A DNA stretch of 64,000 nt from Lysobacter prati (GTDB taxonomy: Bacteria > Pseudomonadota > Gammaproteobacteria > Xanthomonadales > Xanthomonadaceae), in assembly GCF_009765215.1 (NCBI RefSeq), contig NZ_VLNV01000001.1, positions 868,001 to 932,000 on the forward strand, read 5' to 3'. The stretch's first letter is position 1; each line of letters starts with the position of its first letter. The notes beneath the pieces were generated by a model. That model saw only the letters and a list, made by a program, of their open reading frames with translations. It was not told where the DNA came from and ran no database searches. Both the position numbers and the translations under genes were made by a program. This document shows positions 41,601 through 52,477 of the stretch, in pieces.

Positions 41601-42167
41601 CTACGAACGCGCGTCTTCGCGCAAGACCGGCCATGCAGCTCGCAGATACAAAAGCCCCGACCACAACGTCAGCAATGCCGCCGCAGCCAGCAACCACTCG
41701 CCGACCATGAACACATTGATGCCTGCGAATGGCTCCTGATACAGCAGGCACACCAGCGCCACCATTTGCACGATCGTCTTGATCTTGCCGATACCGGCGA
41801 CCTTGACCGTGGCGCGCTGCCCAAGCTCGGCCATCCACTCGCGCAGCGCGGAAACGGCAATTTCGCGGCCGATGATCACTGCCGCCCACAACGCCATCCA
41901 CACGGTCGGGTGCTTCTGAACCGTCAGCAACAGCGCCACCGCCACCATCAGCTTGTCGGCCACCGGATCGAGGAACGCGCCGAACGCGGAGTACTGGTTG
42001 TAACGTCGCGCGATCCAGCCATCGAGCCAGTCGGTGATCGAGGCGAAAGCGAAGATGAAAGCCGCAGCGAAGTTCGTCCACTTGAACGGCAAGTAGAACA
42101 CCAGCACCAGCACCGGGATCAGCATGATCCGCAGCAGGGTCAGCATGGTTGGTACCGTCAACTTCAT
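41601..42167 (-). CDS. pgsA: CDP-diacylglycerol-glycerol-3-phosphate 3-phosphatidyltransferase
   Basis: A 188-aa inner-membrane enzyme making phosphatidylglycerophosphate from CDP-diacylglycerol and glycerol 3-phosphate. The CDP-alcohol phosphatidyltransferase signature DWLDGWIAR followed by GAFLDPVADK is complete (about residues 44-72). About four to five transmembrane helices. The start overlaps the uvrC stop by four bases (ATGA), a pairing often seen in proteobacteria (uvrC-pgsA-tRNA). It is followed by the tRNA row. Confidence 0.94.
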   Translation of the reverse strand: MKLTVPTMLTLLRIMLIPVLVLVFYLPFKWTNFAAAFIFAFASITDWLDGWIARRYNQYSAFGAFLDPVADKLMVAVALLLTVQKHPTVWMALWAAVIIGREIAVSALREWMAELGQRATVKVAGIGKIKTIVQMVALVCLLYQEPFAGINVFMVGEWLLAAAALLTLWSGLLYLRAAWPVLREDARS

Positions 42168-44035
42168 CCTTCGCTCCGCGCGCCGCTCTTCGCGTCGTTC
42201 ATGTCGGGTGTGTCCAGCCCGTGCAGGGTCGCATAGATACGCTCGGCCAGGGCATCGTTGATGCCATCGACCCGTGCGATTTCCTCGATTCCTGCTGCCT
42301 TCAGGCCGCCCAGGCCGCCAAAATGCCGCAACAGGCTGGCGCGGCGGCGCGGGCCGATGCCGGCGATGTCCTCCAGGCGGCTGGTATTGCGCGCCTTCTG
42401 CCGCCGCCCGCGGTGGCCGGTTATGGCGAACCTGTGCGCCTCGTCGCGGACCTGCTGGACCAGTTGCAGCGCCGGAGACTCGGACCCCGGGTGCACGCTA
42501 CGGCCATCGGGCAGCAGCAGTTCCTCGTCGCCGGGGCGGCGGGCCGGGCCCTTGGCCACGCCTACCAGGGCCACGCCCTTGACCCCCAGCTCGTCCAGGG
42601 CGGAACGCGCCTGCGCGACCTGGCCGGCGCCACCGTCGATCAGCAGGATGTCGGGCATCACCCCGCCCTCCTCCACCGCGCGGCGGAACCGCCGCTCGAT
42701 CGCCTGGTGCATGGCCGCGTAGTCATCGCCGGGCTCGATCCCGGCGATGTTGTAGCGCCGGTACTGTCCGCGCACGGGGCCTTCGGCATCGAACACGACG
42801 CACGAGGCGACCGTGGCCTCGCCCATGGTGTGGCTGATGTCGAAGCACTCGATGCGGCCGGGAAGATCGTCCGTGCCAAGCATGTCGCGCAGCGCTTCGG
42901 CGCGTGCACGCTGGGCAGCGTGGCTGGTGCGCTCGCTCGACAGCGACAGTTCGGCGTTGCGTCGCGCCATGTCGAGATAGCCGGCGCGCTCGCCGCGCAC
43001 GTTCCAGCGGATCTGCACCTTGCGTTCGCCGGCGCTCGACAGCGCCTGCTCGATCAACTCGCGATCGGGGATGTCGCGGTCGAGCACGATCTCGCGCGGT
43101 GGCTGCTGCTCGCCGTAGTACTGCGAGACGAACGCCGCCAGCACTTCTTCGGGGTTGTCGCTGCCGTTGGTCTTGGGGAAGAACGCCCGGGTACCGAGAT
43201 TGCGACCGTCGCGGAAGGCCAGCAGCATCACGCAGGCCGCCACGCCCTGCATGGCGATGGCGAGCACGTCCAGGTCGGCGGCACGGCCGTCGACGTACTG
43301 CCGCGCCTGCACGCTGCGGATCGAGGCGACCAGGTCGCGCAGGCGCGCGGCCTCCTCGAAATCCAGGCGCACGCTGGCCGCTTCCATCGACTTGACCAGG
43401 TCGTCGCTGAGCTCGTCGCTGCGCCCTTCCAGGAACAGGCTGGAGCGACGCACGCTCTCGGCGTAATCGCGCGCCGGGACCATGCCGACGCAGGGCGCGC
43501 TGCAACGTCCAATCTGGTGCTGCAGGCAGGGCCGCGAGCGGTTGCGGAAGACGCTGTCCTCGCAGCTGCGCAGCTTGAACAGCTTGTGCATCAGGTTGAG
43601 CGAATCACGAACCGCGCCGACGCTGGCGTAGGGCCCGAAGTAGCGCCCCGGGATCGCGCGCGGCCCGCGGTGCATGGCGATGCGCGGCCAGGCCTCCTGC
43701 GTCATCAGTACGTAGGGGTAGCTCTTGTCGTCGCGCAGCAGCACGTTGTAGCGCGGCTTGAGCGCCTTGATCAGTTCGTTCTCGAGGATCAGCGCCTCGG
43801 TTTCGGTGCGCGTGACCGTCACTTCCATGCGCGCGGTCTGCGCCAGCATGGTCATGATCCGCGCCGACTTCGGCGTGGCGTTGAAATAGCTGGAGACGCG
43901 GTTCTTGAGCACACCGGCCTTGCCGACGTAGAGCACGCTGTCGTCGGCCGCGATCATCCGGTACACGCCCGGCGCGGTGCTCAGCTTCTTGATGAACGCT
44001 TTGCCGTCGAACGGCGTGGTTTCGGCCCGGCTCAT
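42164..44035 (-). CDS. uvrC: Excinuclease ABC subunit C
   Basis: A 623-aa nucleotide excision repair endonuclease that cuts both sides of a lesion with UvrA and UvrB. The N-terminal GIY-YIG-type domain shows APGVYRMIAADDSVLYVGKA (about 18-38). Cysteines in LQHQIGRCSAPCVG follow, then the UVR domain (LEGRSDELSDDLVKSMEAAS). The RNase H-like C-terminal nuclease has RIECFDISHTMGE, and the end carries a double helix-hairpin-helix (IAGIGPRRRASLLRHFGGL). Full length. Confidence 0.96.
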   Translation of the reverse strand: MSRAETTPFDGKAFIKKLSTAPGVYRMIAADDSVLYVGKAGVLKNRVSSYFNATPKSARIMTMLAQTARMEVTVTRTETEALILENELIKALKPRYNVLLRDDKSYPYVLMTQEAWPRIAMHRGPRAIPGRYFGPYASVGAVRDSLNLMHKLFKLRSCEDSVFRNRSRPCLQHQIGRCSAPCVGMVPARDYAESVRRSSLFLEGRSDELSDDLVKSMEAASVRLDFEEAARLRDLVASIRSVQARQYVDGRAADLDVLAIAMQGVAACVMLLAFRDGRNLGTRAFFPKTNGSDNPEEVLAAFVSQYYGEQQPPREIVLDRDIPDRELIEQALSSAGERKVQIRWNVRGERAGYLDMARRNAELSLSSERTSHAAQRARAEALRDMLGTDDLPGRIECFDISHTMGEATVASCVVFDAEGPVRGQYRRYNIAGIEPGDDYAAMHQAIERRFRRAVEEGGVMPDILLIDGGAGQVAQARSALDELGVKGVALVGVAKGPARRPGDEELLLPDGRSVHPGSESPALQLVQQVRDEAHRFAITGHRGRRQKARNTSRLEDIAGIGPRRRASLLRHFGGLGGLKAAGIEEIARVDGINDALAERIYATLHGLDTPDMNDAKSGARSEG

Positions 44036-44159
44036 GATGCGAAACCGTGGAAGGCCGTGGGTGTGAGGGTGGCGATGGCGGGCGTTGCGATCACGTGCAT
44101 CGACTCAGGAATTGGGCCAATTATGCGGCAGCACAAGGCTTCCCCCCGATCTTTCGCGC

Positions 44160-44645
44160 CTAAAGACGGTATTCGCGCCGCAGCCTGGCTATGGCGCCGT
44201 CGGCAGCGCGATCCAGCAACTGGAAGACGTGCTCGAACTGCGCCGGGCCACCGGTATAGGGATCGGGCACTTCACCGCCCTCCTCCAGTCCGGTCCATTC
44301 CAGCAAGAGCGCGCTGCGGGCGCGCGCGCCACGCGGGGCACGCGCCTTGACGTCGCGCAGATTGGCGCGGTCCGCGCACAGCAGCCAGTCGAACCGCTGG
44401 TAGTCATCGGCGGCAAGCTGGCGCCCACGAAGACCGGAGATGTCGATGCCGTGCTCGGCGGCATTGGCGATCGCGCGCCGGTCAGGCGGTTGGCCCACGT
44501 GCCAGTCGCCCGTCCCGGCCGAATCCAGCTCAATCTGCCCGGCTAGTGTCGAGGTCGCGATACGTGCGCGCAGGACGCCTTCCGCGACCGGCGAGCGACA
44601 GATGTTGCCCAGGCAGACGATCAGGAGGCGGACTTTCCCAGGCAT
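44160..44645 (-). CDS. Low-molecular-weight protein tyrosine phosphatase
   Basis: A 161-aa cytosolic phosphatase. The open frame reaches 44996, but Met 44645 begins MPGKVRLLIVCLGNICRSP, where the CLGNICRS P-loop (C-x5-R-S) falls at residues 11-18. The general-acid Asp is in VPDPYTGG near residue 129. It starts 22 bp after the kdsB stop in the same direction. The target is unknown; it could act on the Wzc-like kinase or other phosphoproteins. Confidence 0.9.
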   Translation of the reverse strand: MPGKVRLLIVCLGNICRSPVAEGVLRARIATSTLAGQIELDSAGTGDWHVGQPPDRRAIANAAEHGIDISGLRGRQLAADDYQRFDWLLCADRANLRDVKARAPRGARARSALLLEWTGLEEGGEVPDPYTGGPAQFEHVFQLLDRAADGAIARLRREYRL

Positions 44646-44667
44646 GACCTGCACAGGCGTGGCCGGC

Positions 44668-45453
44668 TCAGCCACGGCCGGCGGCGATCCAGGCTTCGGC
44701 ACGGGCAAGGTCCTCGGGAGTGTCGACACCGGGCGGGAACGGCTCCGGCGTGATCCCCACGGCGATGCGGTAGCCGGCTTCGAGCACGCGCAACTGCTCC
44801 AGCGATTCGATCTGCTCCAGCCGCCCCGGCGGGAGTGCCGCGAAGCGCTGCAGGAAACCGGCGCGGTAGCCGTAGATGCCGATATGGCGCAGCCATTCGC
44901 CCTGCCCCGGCATGCTGCCGCGATCGCGGGCGAAGGCATCGCGCGGCCACGGAATCGGCGCGCGGCTGAAGTACAGGGCGTTGCCGTTGCCGGCACGCAC
45001 CAGCTTGACGGCGTTGGGGTCGAGCAGCGTTTCGACGTCGCTCACCGGTGCGGCCAGCGTCGCCATCTCGGTGTCGCCATCCAGCATCAACGCAGCCACG
45101 GCACGGATGCCGGCGGCCGGTGCGAACGGTTCGTCGCCCTGCAGGTTGACCACGACGGTGTCGTCGCTCCAGCCGGCAATGCGTGCGCACTCGGCGAGGC
45201 GATCGGTGCCGGATGCGTGATCGGGCGAGGTCATGGCCACGCGCACGCCGCAATCGGCAATGGCGGCGGCGATGCGCTCGTCGTCGGCGGCGACCCAGAC
45301 TTCGCGTGCACCTGCCGCCAGTGCGCGGCGGGCCACATGCAGCACCAGCGGCTCGCCTGCCAGCAGGCGCAACGGCTTTCCGGGCAGGCGGCTGGCCGCG
45401 TAGCGGGCCGGGATTGCGACGACAAAATCGGCCGCAGCCGAGTCCGTGCTCAT
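44668..45453 (-). CDS. kdsB: 3-deoxy-manno-octulosonate cytidylyltransferase
   Basis: A 261-aa cytosolic enzyme activating KDO as CMP-KDO for lipopolysaccharide core. The family motif [19 protein letters not shown] is at residues 14-32, with DERIAAAI and [11 protein letters not shown] (Mg-binding region) further on and [13 protein letters not shown] in the C-terminal half. The start overlaps the lpxK stop by four bases. It belongs to the exbB-exbD-msbA-lpxK-kdsB lipid A operon. Confidence 0.95.
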   Translation of the reverse strand: MSTDSAAADFVVAIPARYAASRLPGKPLRLLAGEPLVLHVARRALAAGAREVWVAADDERIAAAIADCGVRVAMTSPDHASGTDRLAECARIAGWSDDTVVVNLQGDEPFAPAAGIRAVAALMLDGDTEMATLAAPVSDVETLLDPNAVKLVRAGNGNALYFSRAPIPWPRDAFARDRGSMPGQGEWLRHIGIYGYRAGFLQRFAALPPGRLEQIESLEQLRVLEAGYRIAVGITPEPFPPGVDTPEDLARAEAWIAAGRG

Positions 45454-46505
45454 GGAAGTTTCCCTTCGTTCGCACCGGCGCCGTTGCGGTACGGGCGCGC
45501 CTTGCTCGTCAGGCGATCGAGCAGCGAGACCCAGAACGCTTCCGGCAATTCGGCCCGCACCGGCACGCTGAAATGGCGGTCATCGGCGAACGCGGTGCAC
45601 TTCACCGCATCCTTCTCGGTCATCAGCACCGGCAATTCGCGACTGCCGAACTCGAAGTCCTCGGCGCTGTAGCGATGATGGTCGGCGAATGCATGCGGAA
45701 CCACGGCAATGCCGAAGCCACGCAACATCGAGAAGAACCGCTCGGGGTCGCCGATGCCCGCCACCGCATGCACGCGCTGGCCGGAGAAGGACGTCAGGCG
45801 GCGCGGACGCCCGCCCAGCATCGGCTGGGCCTGGTCGGCCAGCAGACGCATCGGCCATTCGCCAAACCCGGTATCGCCATTGCCGACGCCACCGGCACCG
45901 ACGTTGACCACGCGGAAGTCGCAGCGGGCGCCGCGGTCGGGCAACTCGCGCAGCGGTCCGGCCGGCAGCAGCCGGCCGTTGCCATAGCGACGGCGGCCAT
46001 CGACCACTTCGATCTCGATGTCGCGCGAGAGCTTGTAGTGCTGCAGACCATCGTCGCAGATGACGAGGTCGCAACCGGCTTCGGCCAGGGCCTTGGCGGC
46101 GGCTGCGCGGTCGCGGTCGACGCGAATGCGCACGCCGGTGCGTTGTGCGATCAGCACCGGCTCGTCACCGGCGGCATCGGCAGGGCTGCGGAAATCGACC
46201 CACATCGCCGCGCTCGAATCATCGCGGCCATAGCCACGACTGGCGACGCCGGGACTCCAGCCTTCGGCACGCAGGCGCTCGACCAGCGAAATGGTCAGCG
46301 GGGTCTTGCCGGCGCCGCCTGCGGTGATGTTGCCCACCACGATCACCGGCACGCCCGGGTGCTGGCGCTTGAGCCAGCCCTTCTGGTACAGGCTGCGCCG
46401 CAGTCCGCTGAGTGAACCGTAGACCGCCGAAAGCAGGCGCGCACCGAGCGGCACGCGCACGTCGTCGTACCAGAACGCAGGGATTTGCGACGACCGTTTA
46501 CTCAT
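45450..46505 (-). CDS. lpxK: Tetraacyldisaccharide 4'-kinase
   Basis: A 351-aa membrane-associated kinase phosphorylating the lipid A disaccharide at 4'. The Walker [15 protein letters not shown] is at about 56-69, followed by [22 protein letters not shown] carries the family's DDGxQ motif. An N-terminal amphipathic/hydrophobic segment (residues 15-40) binds the membrane. It overlaps msbA upstream and kdsB downstream by four bases each. Confidence 0.95.
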   Translation of the reverse strand: MSKRSSQIPAFWYDDVRVPLGARLLSAVYGSLSGLRRSLYQKGWLKRQHPGVPVIVVGNITAGGAGKTPLTISLVERLRAEGWSPGVASRGYGRDDSSAAMWVDFRSPADAAGDEPVLIAQRTGVRIRVDRDRAAAAKALAEAGCDLVICDDGLQHYKLSRDIEIEVVDGRRRYGNGRLLPAGPLRELPDRGARCDFRVVNVGAGGVGNGDTGFGEWPMRLLADQAQPMLGGRPRRLTSFSGQRVHAVAGIGDPERFFSMLRGFGIAVVPHAFADHHRYSAEDFEFGSRELPVLMTEKDAVKCTAFADDRHFSVPVRAELPEAFWVSLLDRLTSKARPYRNGAGANEGKLP

Positions 46506-48250
46506 TCAGACTCGCGGAACTGCATGCGGTGGAGATGGGCGTAGAGGCCGCCGTGCGCCAGCAGCTCGCCGTGCGTACCGCGCTCGACAATGCGCCCCTG
46601 GTCGAGCACCAGCACCTGGTCGGCATGTTCGATCGTCGACAGGCGGTGGGCAATGACCAGCGTGGTGCGATTGGGCATCAGGTGGTTGAGCGCGTCCTGC
46701 ACCAGTCGCTCGGACTCGGTATCGAGTGCCGCGGTGGCCTCGTCGAGGATGAGGATCGGCGCGTCCTTGAGCATCGCGCGCGCGATGGCCAGGCGCTGGC
46801 GCTGACCACCGGAGAGACGGCCGCCCTTGGCGCCGATCTCGGTGTGCAGGCCTTGCGGCAGGCGCTCGACGAACTCCATCGCGTTGGCGCCGCGCACCGC
46901 CTGTTCCAGCGCCGGTTCGCCGGCGTGCTGCATTTCGCCGTAGGCGACGTTTGCCGCGACCGTGCCGTCGAACAGCATCACCTGCTGGCCGACCAGCGCG
47001 ATCTGGCGGCGCAGGTCCTGCAGGCGGTAGTCCTGCAGTGGATGGCCATCGAGCAGGATCTGCCCGCCTTCGATGTCGTAGAAGCGCGGGATCAGCTTGA
47101 TCAGCGTCGACTTGCCGCTGCCGGAGCGGCCGACGATCGCAGTGACCGTGCCGGGGCGTGCGACGAAGCTGACGTCGGACAGCGCCGGCTGTGCCTGGCC
47201 CGGATAACGCGCGGTGACATCGCGGAATTCGAGCAGGCCCTGCGAGCGATCCAGCGGCCGTCGGCCGGTGTCGATCTCGTCGGGCGTGTCGAGCACATCG
47301 AACAGGCGTTCAGCCGAAGCCACACCACGCTGCAACATGCCCTGCACGTTGGTCAGCTGCTTCAGCGCCGGGATCACCGCCAGCATCGATGTCATCAGGC
47401 TGACGAAATCGCCCGCGGTGAGGCGGCCGTTGGCGGCCTCGCGACCGGCGAAGAACAGCAACAGCGCCAGGCCGACTGCGCCCATCAGCTGAACCACCGC
47501 CGAGGAGATGCTGCGCGTGGACTCGACCTTGAGGCTGAGGCGGAGGTGGTAGTTGGCCTGATCGGAGTAACGGTCGAGCTCGGCCCCCTGGGCGCCGTAG
47601 ACCTTCACTTCCTGGTGGTTCGACAGCGCCTGGTCGGCCGACTGCAACAGCTGCGCACCGCTCTCCTGGATGCGATGGCCGATGCGGCGGTAGCGACGGC
47701 CGACGGTGTCCATCGTCCAGGCCAGCAGCGGTCCCAGCAGCAGGATGGCGAGGGTCACGCGCCAGCTGTAGTAGAGCATCACGCACATCATCGCCACGAC
47801 CTGCAGCGATTGCTGCAGCATCACCTTGACCGCATCGATCGCGGCCTGCGCGACCTGGTCGCTGTCAGAGCCCAGGCGCGTCAGCATCGAGGCGACCGGT
47901 TCGGTGTCGAAGCGCAGGCCTGGCAGGCGCAGGTACTTGCCCAGCACCATCACGCGCAGGTCGCGAGCGATGCTGCGGCCGGCGCGGGCCATGAAGGTGT
48001 CAGTGATGTATCCGGCAATGCCGCGGGCAACGAAGATGCCGACGATCGCCAGTGGCAACAACAGGCTCAGCCTGCGGTTGTTGTTGATGAAGGTCTCGTC
48101 GACCACCGGCCTCATCAGCCAGGTGAAGGCGCCAGCAGCGGCGGCTTCGACCAGCATGCCCACCAGCGCTATCAGCAGCACGCCGCGATACGGCGATACG
48201 AATTCCTGCAGGCGTCGGTAGATCGACCAGGGCGACGGGGCGTCGCTCAC
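46502..48250 (-). CDS. msbA: Lipid A export ATP-binding/permease protein
   Basis: A 582-aa ABC half-transporter that flips core-lipid A to the periplasmic leaflet. An N-terminal six-helix transmembrane domain covers about 20-310. The nucleotide-binding domain has Walker [10 protein letters not shown] (about 365-373), Q-loop [10 protein letters not shown], signature [14 protein letters not shown] and Walker [13 protein letters not shown]. Full length. The gene overlaps exbD upstream and lpxK downstream by four bases each. Confidence 0.96.
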   Translation of the reverse strand: MSDAPSPWSIYRRLQEFVSPYRGVLLIALVGMLVEAAAAGAFTWLMRPVVDETFINNNRRLSLLLPLAIVGIFVARGIAGYITDTFMARAGRSIARDLRVMVLGKYLRLPGLRFDTEPVASMLTRLGSDSDQVAQAAIDAVKVMLQQSLQVVAMMCVMLYYSWRVTLAILLLGPLLAWTMDTVGRRYRRIGHRIQESGAQLLQSADQALSNHQEVKVYGAQGAELDRYSDQANYHLRLSLKVESTRSISSAVVQLMGAVGLALLLFFAGREAANGRLTAGDFVSLMTSMLAVIPALKQLTNVQGMLQRGVASAERLFDVLDTPDEIDTGRRPLDRSQGLLEFRDVTARYPGQAQPALSDVSFVARPGTVTAIVGRSGSGKSTLIKLIPRFYDIEGGQILLDGHPLQDYRLQDLRRQIALVGQQVMLFDGTVAANVAYGEMQHAGEPALEQAVRGANAMEFVERLPQGLHTEIGAKGGRLSGGQRQRLAIARAMLKDAPILILDEATAALDTESERLVQDALNHLMPNRTTLVIAHRLSTIEHADQVLVLDQGRIVERGTHGELLAHGGLYAHLHRMQFRESE

Positions 48251-48705
48251 TTGCCCGCCCCCGCGGCGGGTCCACCCGCGCCTTCGCGTGTCTGCGGTGC
48301 GGTTGCGTTCATTACCTTGCGGAAGCCCAACTGCCCGAGTGCGTCATAGACGGTGACCACGGCCTGGTACGGCGTGCGCGCGTCGGCGCGCAGCATCACC
48401 GGGCGGTCGCGATCGTTGCCGGCGACTTCCGCGATGGTGGCCTTGAGCGATTCGACGTCGCTGCGCAGCACCTCGCGGTCATCGACGAAGTAACGGCCGT
48501 CGGCGTTGACCAGCACGATCAGCGACTTGGACGTGTCGCTGGCAGGTTCGCCGGTGGCACGCGGCAGCTCCAGCTTGAGCACCGAGCGCGCGTCGAAGGT
48601 CGCGGTGACGACGAAGAAAATGATCAGCACGAGGATCACGTCGATCAACGGGACCAGGTTGATCTCCAGCCCGTCTTCGAAGGCGCGGTGGTCGCGGATT
48701 CGCAT
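48247..48705 (-). CDS. exbD: ExbD/TolR-family biopolymer transport protein
   Basis: A 152-aa inner-membrane protein coupling proton flow to outer-membrane work. One transmembrane helix near residues 15-40 contains the essential Asp in LVPLIDVILVLIIFF. The periplasmic domain follows. With ExbB-like 48719 it forms a motor unit; position before msbA and lpxK is typical of Xanthomonadaceae and relatives. It could serve TonB or another envelope function. Confidence 0.9.
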   Translation of the reverse strand: MRIRDHRAFEDGLEINLVPLIDVILVLIIFFVVTATFDARSVLKLELPRATGEPASDTSKSLIVLVNADGRYFVDDREVLRSDVESLKATIAEVAGNDRDRPVMLRADARTPYQAVVTVYDALGQLGFRKVMNATAPQTREGAGGPAAGAGK

Positions 48706-48718
48706 CGTGACGTGAGCC

Positions 48719-49351
48719 TCAGGCAGCCTGCGGCGTGCGCACGGCGGCCGGGCGCGTGTCGAGCGTGTCCATCAGGGCGATGGCTTCGTGCTCCATCGAG
48801 ACGATGTACTCGCCGATGCGGCCGCGGAACCAGCGGTGCGCGATCAGCGCCGGGATCGCCACGATCATGCCGGCGGCGGTGCAGACCAGGGCCTTGCCGA
48901 TGCCGCCGGCGAGCTGGTTCACGTCGCCGATGCCGTGGTCGAGGATGCCCAGGAACATCTGGATCATGCCCACGACCGTGCCGAACAGGCCCAGCAGCGG
49001 GCCGGCCGCGGCGATCGTGCCGAGGGTGTTCAGGTAGCGCTCCATCTTGTGGACCAGATGGCGGCCGACGTCCTCGATGCGCTCGCGGATCTGGTCGCGC
49101 GGGCGCAGGCGGACGTCCAGGGCAGCGGCCAGCAGCTCGCCCAGGGGAGAGGTCTTGCGCAGCGACTCGATGTGCGCCGGGTCGAGCTTGCCGCTGCCCG
49201 CCCAGGTCCGCACTTCCTTGCCCAGGTTGGGTGGCAGCACCACGCTGCGACGCAGCGACCAGGCGCGCTCGACGATCAGCGTCAGGGCCAGTACCGACAG
49301 CAACAACAGGGGAATCATCGGCCAACCGCCGGCCTTGACCAGTTCCAGCAC
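48719..49351 (-). CDS. exbB: ExbB/TolQ-family proton channel protein
   Basis: A 210-aa protein with three transmembrane helices: one near residues 12-30 and two in the second half (GTIAAAGPLLGLFGTVVGMI and IGKALVCTAAGMIVAIPAL), the MotA/TolQ/ExbB signature. It partners with the ExbD-like protein 13 bp downstream. It is the first gene of the lipid A operon and ends the comEC-side spacing of 24 bp. Confidence 0.92.
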   Translation of the reverse strand: MLELVKAGGWPMIPLLLLSVLALTLIVERAWSLRRSVVLPPNLGKEVRTWAGSGKLDPAHIESLRKTSPLGELLAAALDVRLRPRDQIRERIEDVGRHLVHKMERYLNTLGTIAAAGPLLGLFGTVVGMIQMFLGILDHGIGDVNQLAGGIGKALVCTAAGMIVAIPALIAHRWFRGRIGEYIVSMEHEAIALMDTLDTRPAAVRTPQAA

Positions 49352-49375
49352 GCCAACCTCCGGCCCTCGGCCGTG

Positions 49376-51742
49376 TTAATCAGGCCGATAGGATAGCCCA
49401 GCCGCGCCCCTCTCCCAGCGTTGTGCCGCATCCCACAGCCGCGGCTGTGCCTGCCGTCGCGATTCCACGCTTACGCCGCCTCGTCCAAGCCGCACACGCA
49501 GGGCTCCGGCGCGGGCGGTGTCGTGGACCAGGGCGCCCGCCCGGACCCAGCGAGCGACGATCTCCGGCTTGGGATGCCCGAACCGGTTGCCGTGCCCGGA
49601 CGCCACCAGGGCATGGCGCGCACCGGTGGCGGCCACGAATCCGGGGTCGGACGAGCCATCGCTGCCGTGGTGCGGCACTGTGACCACGTCGGCGCGCAGG
49701 GCCACGGGGTCCCGACGCAGCAGGATCCGCTCGACCACCTCCCCGATGTCGCCGGTAAGCAGTGCCGAGGCCCCGGCAGCCTCGATCCGGAGTACGCAGC
49801 TGGCCTCGTTGCCGAGGTACGGGAAGTACGCGGCCGGGTGCAGGAAGCGGAAGCGGACGCCGTCCCAGTCCCACGCCTGCCCGGCCACGCAGGGTCTGGT
49901 GTCCGCCAGCGGGGCGCCCTCCGGCGCGACCAGGTCCGGCGTCGCGAACACCCGACCCACCGCCTCCAGGCCGCCGGCGTGGTCGTTGTCAGCATGGCTG
50001 ACCACGAACCGGTCGATGCGGCGAACACCCATCGCGTGCAAGGTCGGCACCACGGCCCGCTCGCCGGCATCGAAACCGTCGCGCACCGCCGGGCCCATGT
50101 CGTAGAGCAGCACATGCCGCGCCGTGCGCACCTGCACTGACAGACCCTGCCCCACATCGATCACCACCAGTTCGACTTCGCCGTGGCGCGGCAGGTGGCG
50201 ATCCGGCCACAACAGCGGCAGCCACACCAGCAACGCCAGCCACTTGCCCGGCACGCCGCGCGGCAGCAACAGCCAGAACGCGCCCAGCAGCGCCATCGGC
50301 AATGCAAACCATGCCGGTTCCGACAGCCACCAGACCGCCAGCGGCGTCGCCGCCAGGCGCTCGAACAGCGGCCAACTCAGCTCGAAGGCCGTCGCGGCAA
50401 GATTCCAGGCCCAGGCGCCGCTGCCGGGCGCCAGCATCTCCAGGGCGAGCCCCAGCAGCGACAGCGGCACCACCACCAGGCTCCACCACGGCACCGCCAC
50501 CAGGTTGGCCAGCAAGCCGGCCAGCGAGGCCTGGCCGAACAGCACCGCACTCAACGGCAACAATCCGACGGTCGCCACGCCCTGCGCCGAGAGGAAATCG
50601 TGGAGCAGCCGCCCACCCCCATGCGGCAGGCGCCACAGGAGCCAGGCGACGCCGGCGAAGCTGAGCCAGAATCCGGCACCGAGGACGGCCATTGGATCCA
50701 CCAGCAGCACGGCGATGGCTGCCAGCGCCAGCGAATCGGCCATTCGCAACGGTCTGCGGAACATGCGCACGCCGGCGACCACGGCGATCATCAACGCCGT
50801 GCGCACCGTCGGCAGCGCGAATCCGGCAACCGCCGCATACAGCACGGCGCCGCTCAACCCGGCCGCGGCCGCCGCGATCTGCGCAGGGATGCGTCGCGCC
50901 AGCGCCACCGACCACAACCACCACAACGCCCGCGCCAGCAATGCGAAGAAGCCCGCCACCAGACCGACATGGAAACCTGAAATGGCGATCAGGTGGGTGA
51001 GGCCATTGGCACGCAGGACGTGCCAGTCGCCATCGTCGAGCGCGCGCGTGTCGCCCAGCGCAAGGGCGCGCACGAATCGCGAGGACGGCCGGTCGAGCGC
51101 GCCGATGCGCTCGGACATGGCTTCGCGCCACGCTTCCAATCCGTCTCCCGGCGCGAGCAGGCGTGCCTGATCCGGCTGCCGAAGATAGCCGCTGGCGGCG
51201 ATGCGTTGCGCCAGTGCATGCCGCTCGCTGTCCAGGCCGCCGGGATTGCGCAACCCACGCGGTGCGCGCAGGCGTGCGTCGAACTGCCAGCGCTGCCCGG
51301 CCCTCAGCTCCGATCGCGCCTTTGCGTTGCGGTCGTACCAAGCCAGCCGCAGCGTGCGGCCACGCAGCGGCCGGGCCTGTGTCGCGTCGTCGTCGACACG
51401 GAAGACGAAACGGCTGCGCGCCACTTCGTGCACTGGCAGGTCAATGATGCGGCCGCGGATACGCGCGTCCTGCTGCTCCAGTTGCGGAGGCAGCTGCAAC
51501 GCCAGCGAATGCGCTGCACGCAGGCCCGCCAGCGCGAATCCCAGCAGCAACCAACTACCCAGTAGCAGCGCCGCGCGGCCGGCGTGCAAACCGCGCCACC
51601 CGAGGGCAATGCCCACCAGCAACAACCCGATCGAACCTGGCCAAGGCAACAACCACGGCAGCCACAGGCAGGCGCAAACGCCTGTCAGCAGGGCAAGTGC
51701 GGCGGCGGTTCCAAACGGCGGCGTCCTTGCCGCGTCGTGCAT
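49376..51742 (-). CDS. comEC: ComEC/Rec2 DNA uptake channel protein
   Basis: A 788-aa inner-membrane protein for DNA transport in natural transformation. An N-terminal DUF4131 region with two to three helices (residues 10-70) leads to the Competence domain of many helices (about 220-500), including LTHLIAISGFHVGLVAGFFA. The C-terminal metallo-beta-lactamase-like domain has IDVGQGLSVQVRT and VSHADNDHAGGLEAV, then TVPHHGSDGSSDP. All three modules are present, so the protein is probably functional. Confidence 0.94.
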   Translation of the reverse strand: MHDAARTPPFGTAAALALLTGVCACLWLPWLLPWPGSIGLLLVGIALGWRGLHAGRAALLLGSWLLLGFALAGLRAAHSLALQLPPQLEQQDARIRGRIIDLPVHEVARSRFVFRVDDDATQARPLRGRTLRLAWYDRNAKARSELRAGQRWQFDARLRAPRGLRNPGGLDSERHALAQRIAASGYLRQPDQARLLAPGDGLEAWREAMSERIGALDRPSSRFVRALALGDTRALDDGDWHVLRANGLTHLIAISGFHVGLVAGFFALLARALWWLWSVALARRIPAQIAAAAAGLSGAVLYAAVAGFALPTVRTALMIAVVAGVRMFRRPLRMADSLALAAIAVLLVDPMAVLGAGFWLSFAGVAWLLWRLPHGGGRLLHDFLSAQGVATVGLLPLSAVLFGQASLAGLLANLVAVPWWSLVVVPLSLLGLALEMLAPGSGAWAWNLAATAFELSWPLFERLAATPLAVWWLSEPAWFALPMALLGAFWLLLPRGVPGKWLALLVWLPLLWPDRHLPRHGEVELVVIDVGQGLSVQVRTARHVLLYDMGPAVRDGFDAGERAVVPTLHAMGVRRIDRFVVSHADNDHAGGLEAVGRVFATPDLVAPEGAPLADTRPCVAGQAWDWDGVRFRFLHPAAYFPYLGNEASCVLRIEAAGASALLTGDIGEVVERILLRRDPVALRADVVTVPHHGSDGSSDPGFVAATGARHALVASGHGNRFGHPKPEIVARWVRAGALVHDTARAGALRVRLGRGGVSVESRRQAQPRLWDAAQRWERGAAGLSYRPD

Positions 51743-51757
51743 CGACCTCTCCCTGTC

Positions 51758-52469
<712 letters not shown>

Positions 52470-52477
<8 letters not shown>

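Noticed and set aside
42149-44350. 733-codon plus-strand open frame
   Set aside because: It is antisense to uvrC, which has complete domains. Long antisense frames are expected in high-GC coding DNA, and the protein has no domain-like features.
46412-48349. 645-codon plus-strand open frame
   Set aside because: Antisense shadow of msbA, whose ABC motifs are all intact.
49989-51341. 450-codon minus-strand open frame
   Set aside because: Alternative frame within comEC; Arg/Gly/Ala-rich and lacking motifs.
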